Shown here piece by piece: positions 63,607 to 64,000 of a stretch of DNA of 64,000 nucleotides; within the stretch, counting starts at the first letter, position 1, and each line of letters starts with the position of its first letter. Made by a program: the position numbers and the translations under genes. The DNA lies in NCBI RefSeq assembly GCF_017829975.1, contig NZ_JAEEGA010000015.1, positions 1 through 64,000 on the forward strand, in the 5' to 3' direction. The notes beneath the pieces are model-generated. The model did not search any database, was not told the DNA's origin, and saw only the letters and a list, made by a program, of their open reading frames with translations. This stretch comes from Vagococcus allomyrinae. GTDB taxonomy: Bacteria > Bacillota > Bacilli > Lactobacillales > Vagococcaceae.

Positions 63607-64000
63607 TTGGAAGATGTCCGAAGTAATTTATTAAAAAAATCCAAAAAAGCAAAGTTGGAACAAGTTGGGAAGACCATCAGTTTCCTTTGTATCACGTTTA
63701 TTGTACTAGTCGTTGTTGCTATTTTTTATTTTGTTGCTAGCAAGGGATTAGCGACATTTTTTAAAGATGGCATTAATGTTTTTGATTTTTTGTTTGGAAC
63801 TGATTGGAGTCCTGGAAATGTCGGGGAGAATGGTAAACCATTAGTTGGGGCTTTGCCAATGATAGTTGGTTCGTTTGTTGTGACGTTATTATCAGCGTTG
63901 GTCGCAACACCGTTTGCTATCGGAGCAGCGGTGTTTATGACGGAAATCTCCCCCAAATTAGGGACCAAGGTTTTACAGCCGGTCATTGAGTTATTAGTCG
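63607..64000 (+). CDS. pstC: phosphate ABC transporter permease PstC (runs off window)
   Basis: TTG start at 63607 after AGGAGGG (63593-63599), giving a frame open to the window end (131 codons so far). Basic N-terminus, first membrane helix FLCITFIVLVVVAIFYFVA, a loop with LFGTDWSPG, and GALPMIVGSFVVTLLSALVA at the start of the permease domain. This is the PstC pattern, and it follows pstS. Truncated by the window edge, so length and remaining helices cannot be checked. Confidence 0.88.
   Translation, partial: MEDVRSNLLKKSKKAKLEQVGKTISFLCITFIVLVVVAIFYFVASKGLATFFKDGINVFDFLFGTDWSPGNVGENGKPLVGALPMIVGSFVVTLLSALVATPFAIGAAVFMTEISPKLGTKVLQPVIELLV

Noticed and set aside
1-64000. tRNA, rRNA, CRISPR arrays, insertion sequences
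   Set aside because: No T-loop GGTTCGAATCC-type blocks, repeat-spacer patterns or transposase ORFs were seen on reading both strands.

Overview
This window looks like a chromosomal segment of a low-GC Gram-positive bacterium of the Lactobacillales, closest in gene content to Enterococcus or Vagococcus. Pointers are the Na+-pumping oxaloacetate decarboxylase/citrate lyase cluster with a CitO-type regulator, the order comFA-comFC-hpf-secA-prfB-ftsE-ftsX, AddB/AddA rather than RecBCD, strong AGGAGG-type ribosome binding sites, and frequent GTG/TTG starts. No rRNA, tRNA, CRISPR array, prophage or intact insertion sequence was seen.

Layout. 0.1-6.4 kb: a polytopic membrane protein, a small helix-hairpin-helix protein, an IsdG-like monooxygenase, an SDR dehydrogenase, and a divergently transcribed Cache-type sensor kinase/OmpR-type regulator pair. 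6.4-17.8 kb: a complete citrate fermentation locus. citH-citO-citG run leftward. oadH-oadD-oadB-(tiny oadG-like)-citC-citD-citE-citF-citX-oadA run rightward. Citrate is imported, split by citrate lyase to acetate and oxaloacetate, and the oxaloacetate is decarboxylated by a membrane complex that pumps Na+. CitC, CitG and CitX mature the lyase, and CitO is the expected activator. A 17/20-matching direct repeat in the divergent intergenic region is my candidate for its operator.

18-25.7 kb is more mosaic. It holds an aldo/keto reductase-SDR pair with a divergent HxlR regulator and a clear palindromic operator, a beta-carbonic anhydrase, and an orphan TagH-like pseudo-ATPase fused through one membrane segment to three LysM domains. 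Next come small membrane and orphan ORFs, a serine-recombinase-like protein that has lost its nucleophile, and a decayed histidine kinase fragment. 25.8-31.2 kb: ACT protein, RarD, signal peptidase I, and a compact operon of ECF sigma factor, DUF4349 membrane protein and serpin lipoprotein, preceded by an ECF-type promoter.

31.4-46 kb: addB-addA, a TetR regulator facing a 1436-aa duplicated acyl-CoA dehydratase activase, and a GntR/UTRA regulator with its palindromic operator inside its own promoter, followed by gldA. 46-50 kb: yigZ, three small or unknown proteins and a lysophospholipase-like hydrolase. 50-60 kb: comFA-comFC, hpf, a DUF915 lipoprotein, secA, prfB (with programmed +1 frameshift), ftsE-ftsX. 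60-64 kb: cls, then pstS and the beginning of pstC, which runs off the window.

The points most worth following up are the ECF-DUF4349-serpin operon, the degenerate TagH-LysM fusion, the domesticated recombinase, the 41-aa OadG-like subunit and the candidate CitO operator pair. All functional statements are motif-based reading; no database search was possible.
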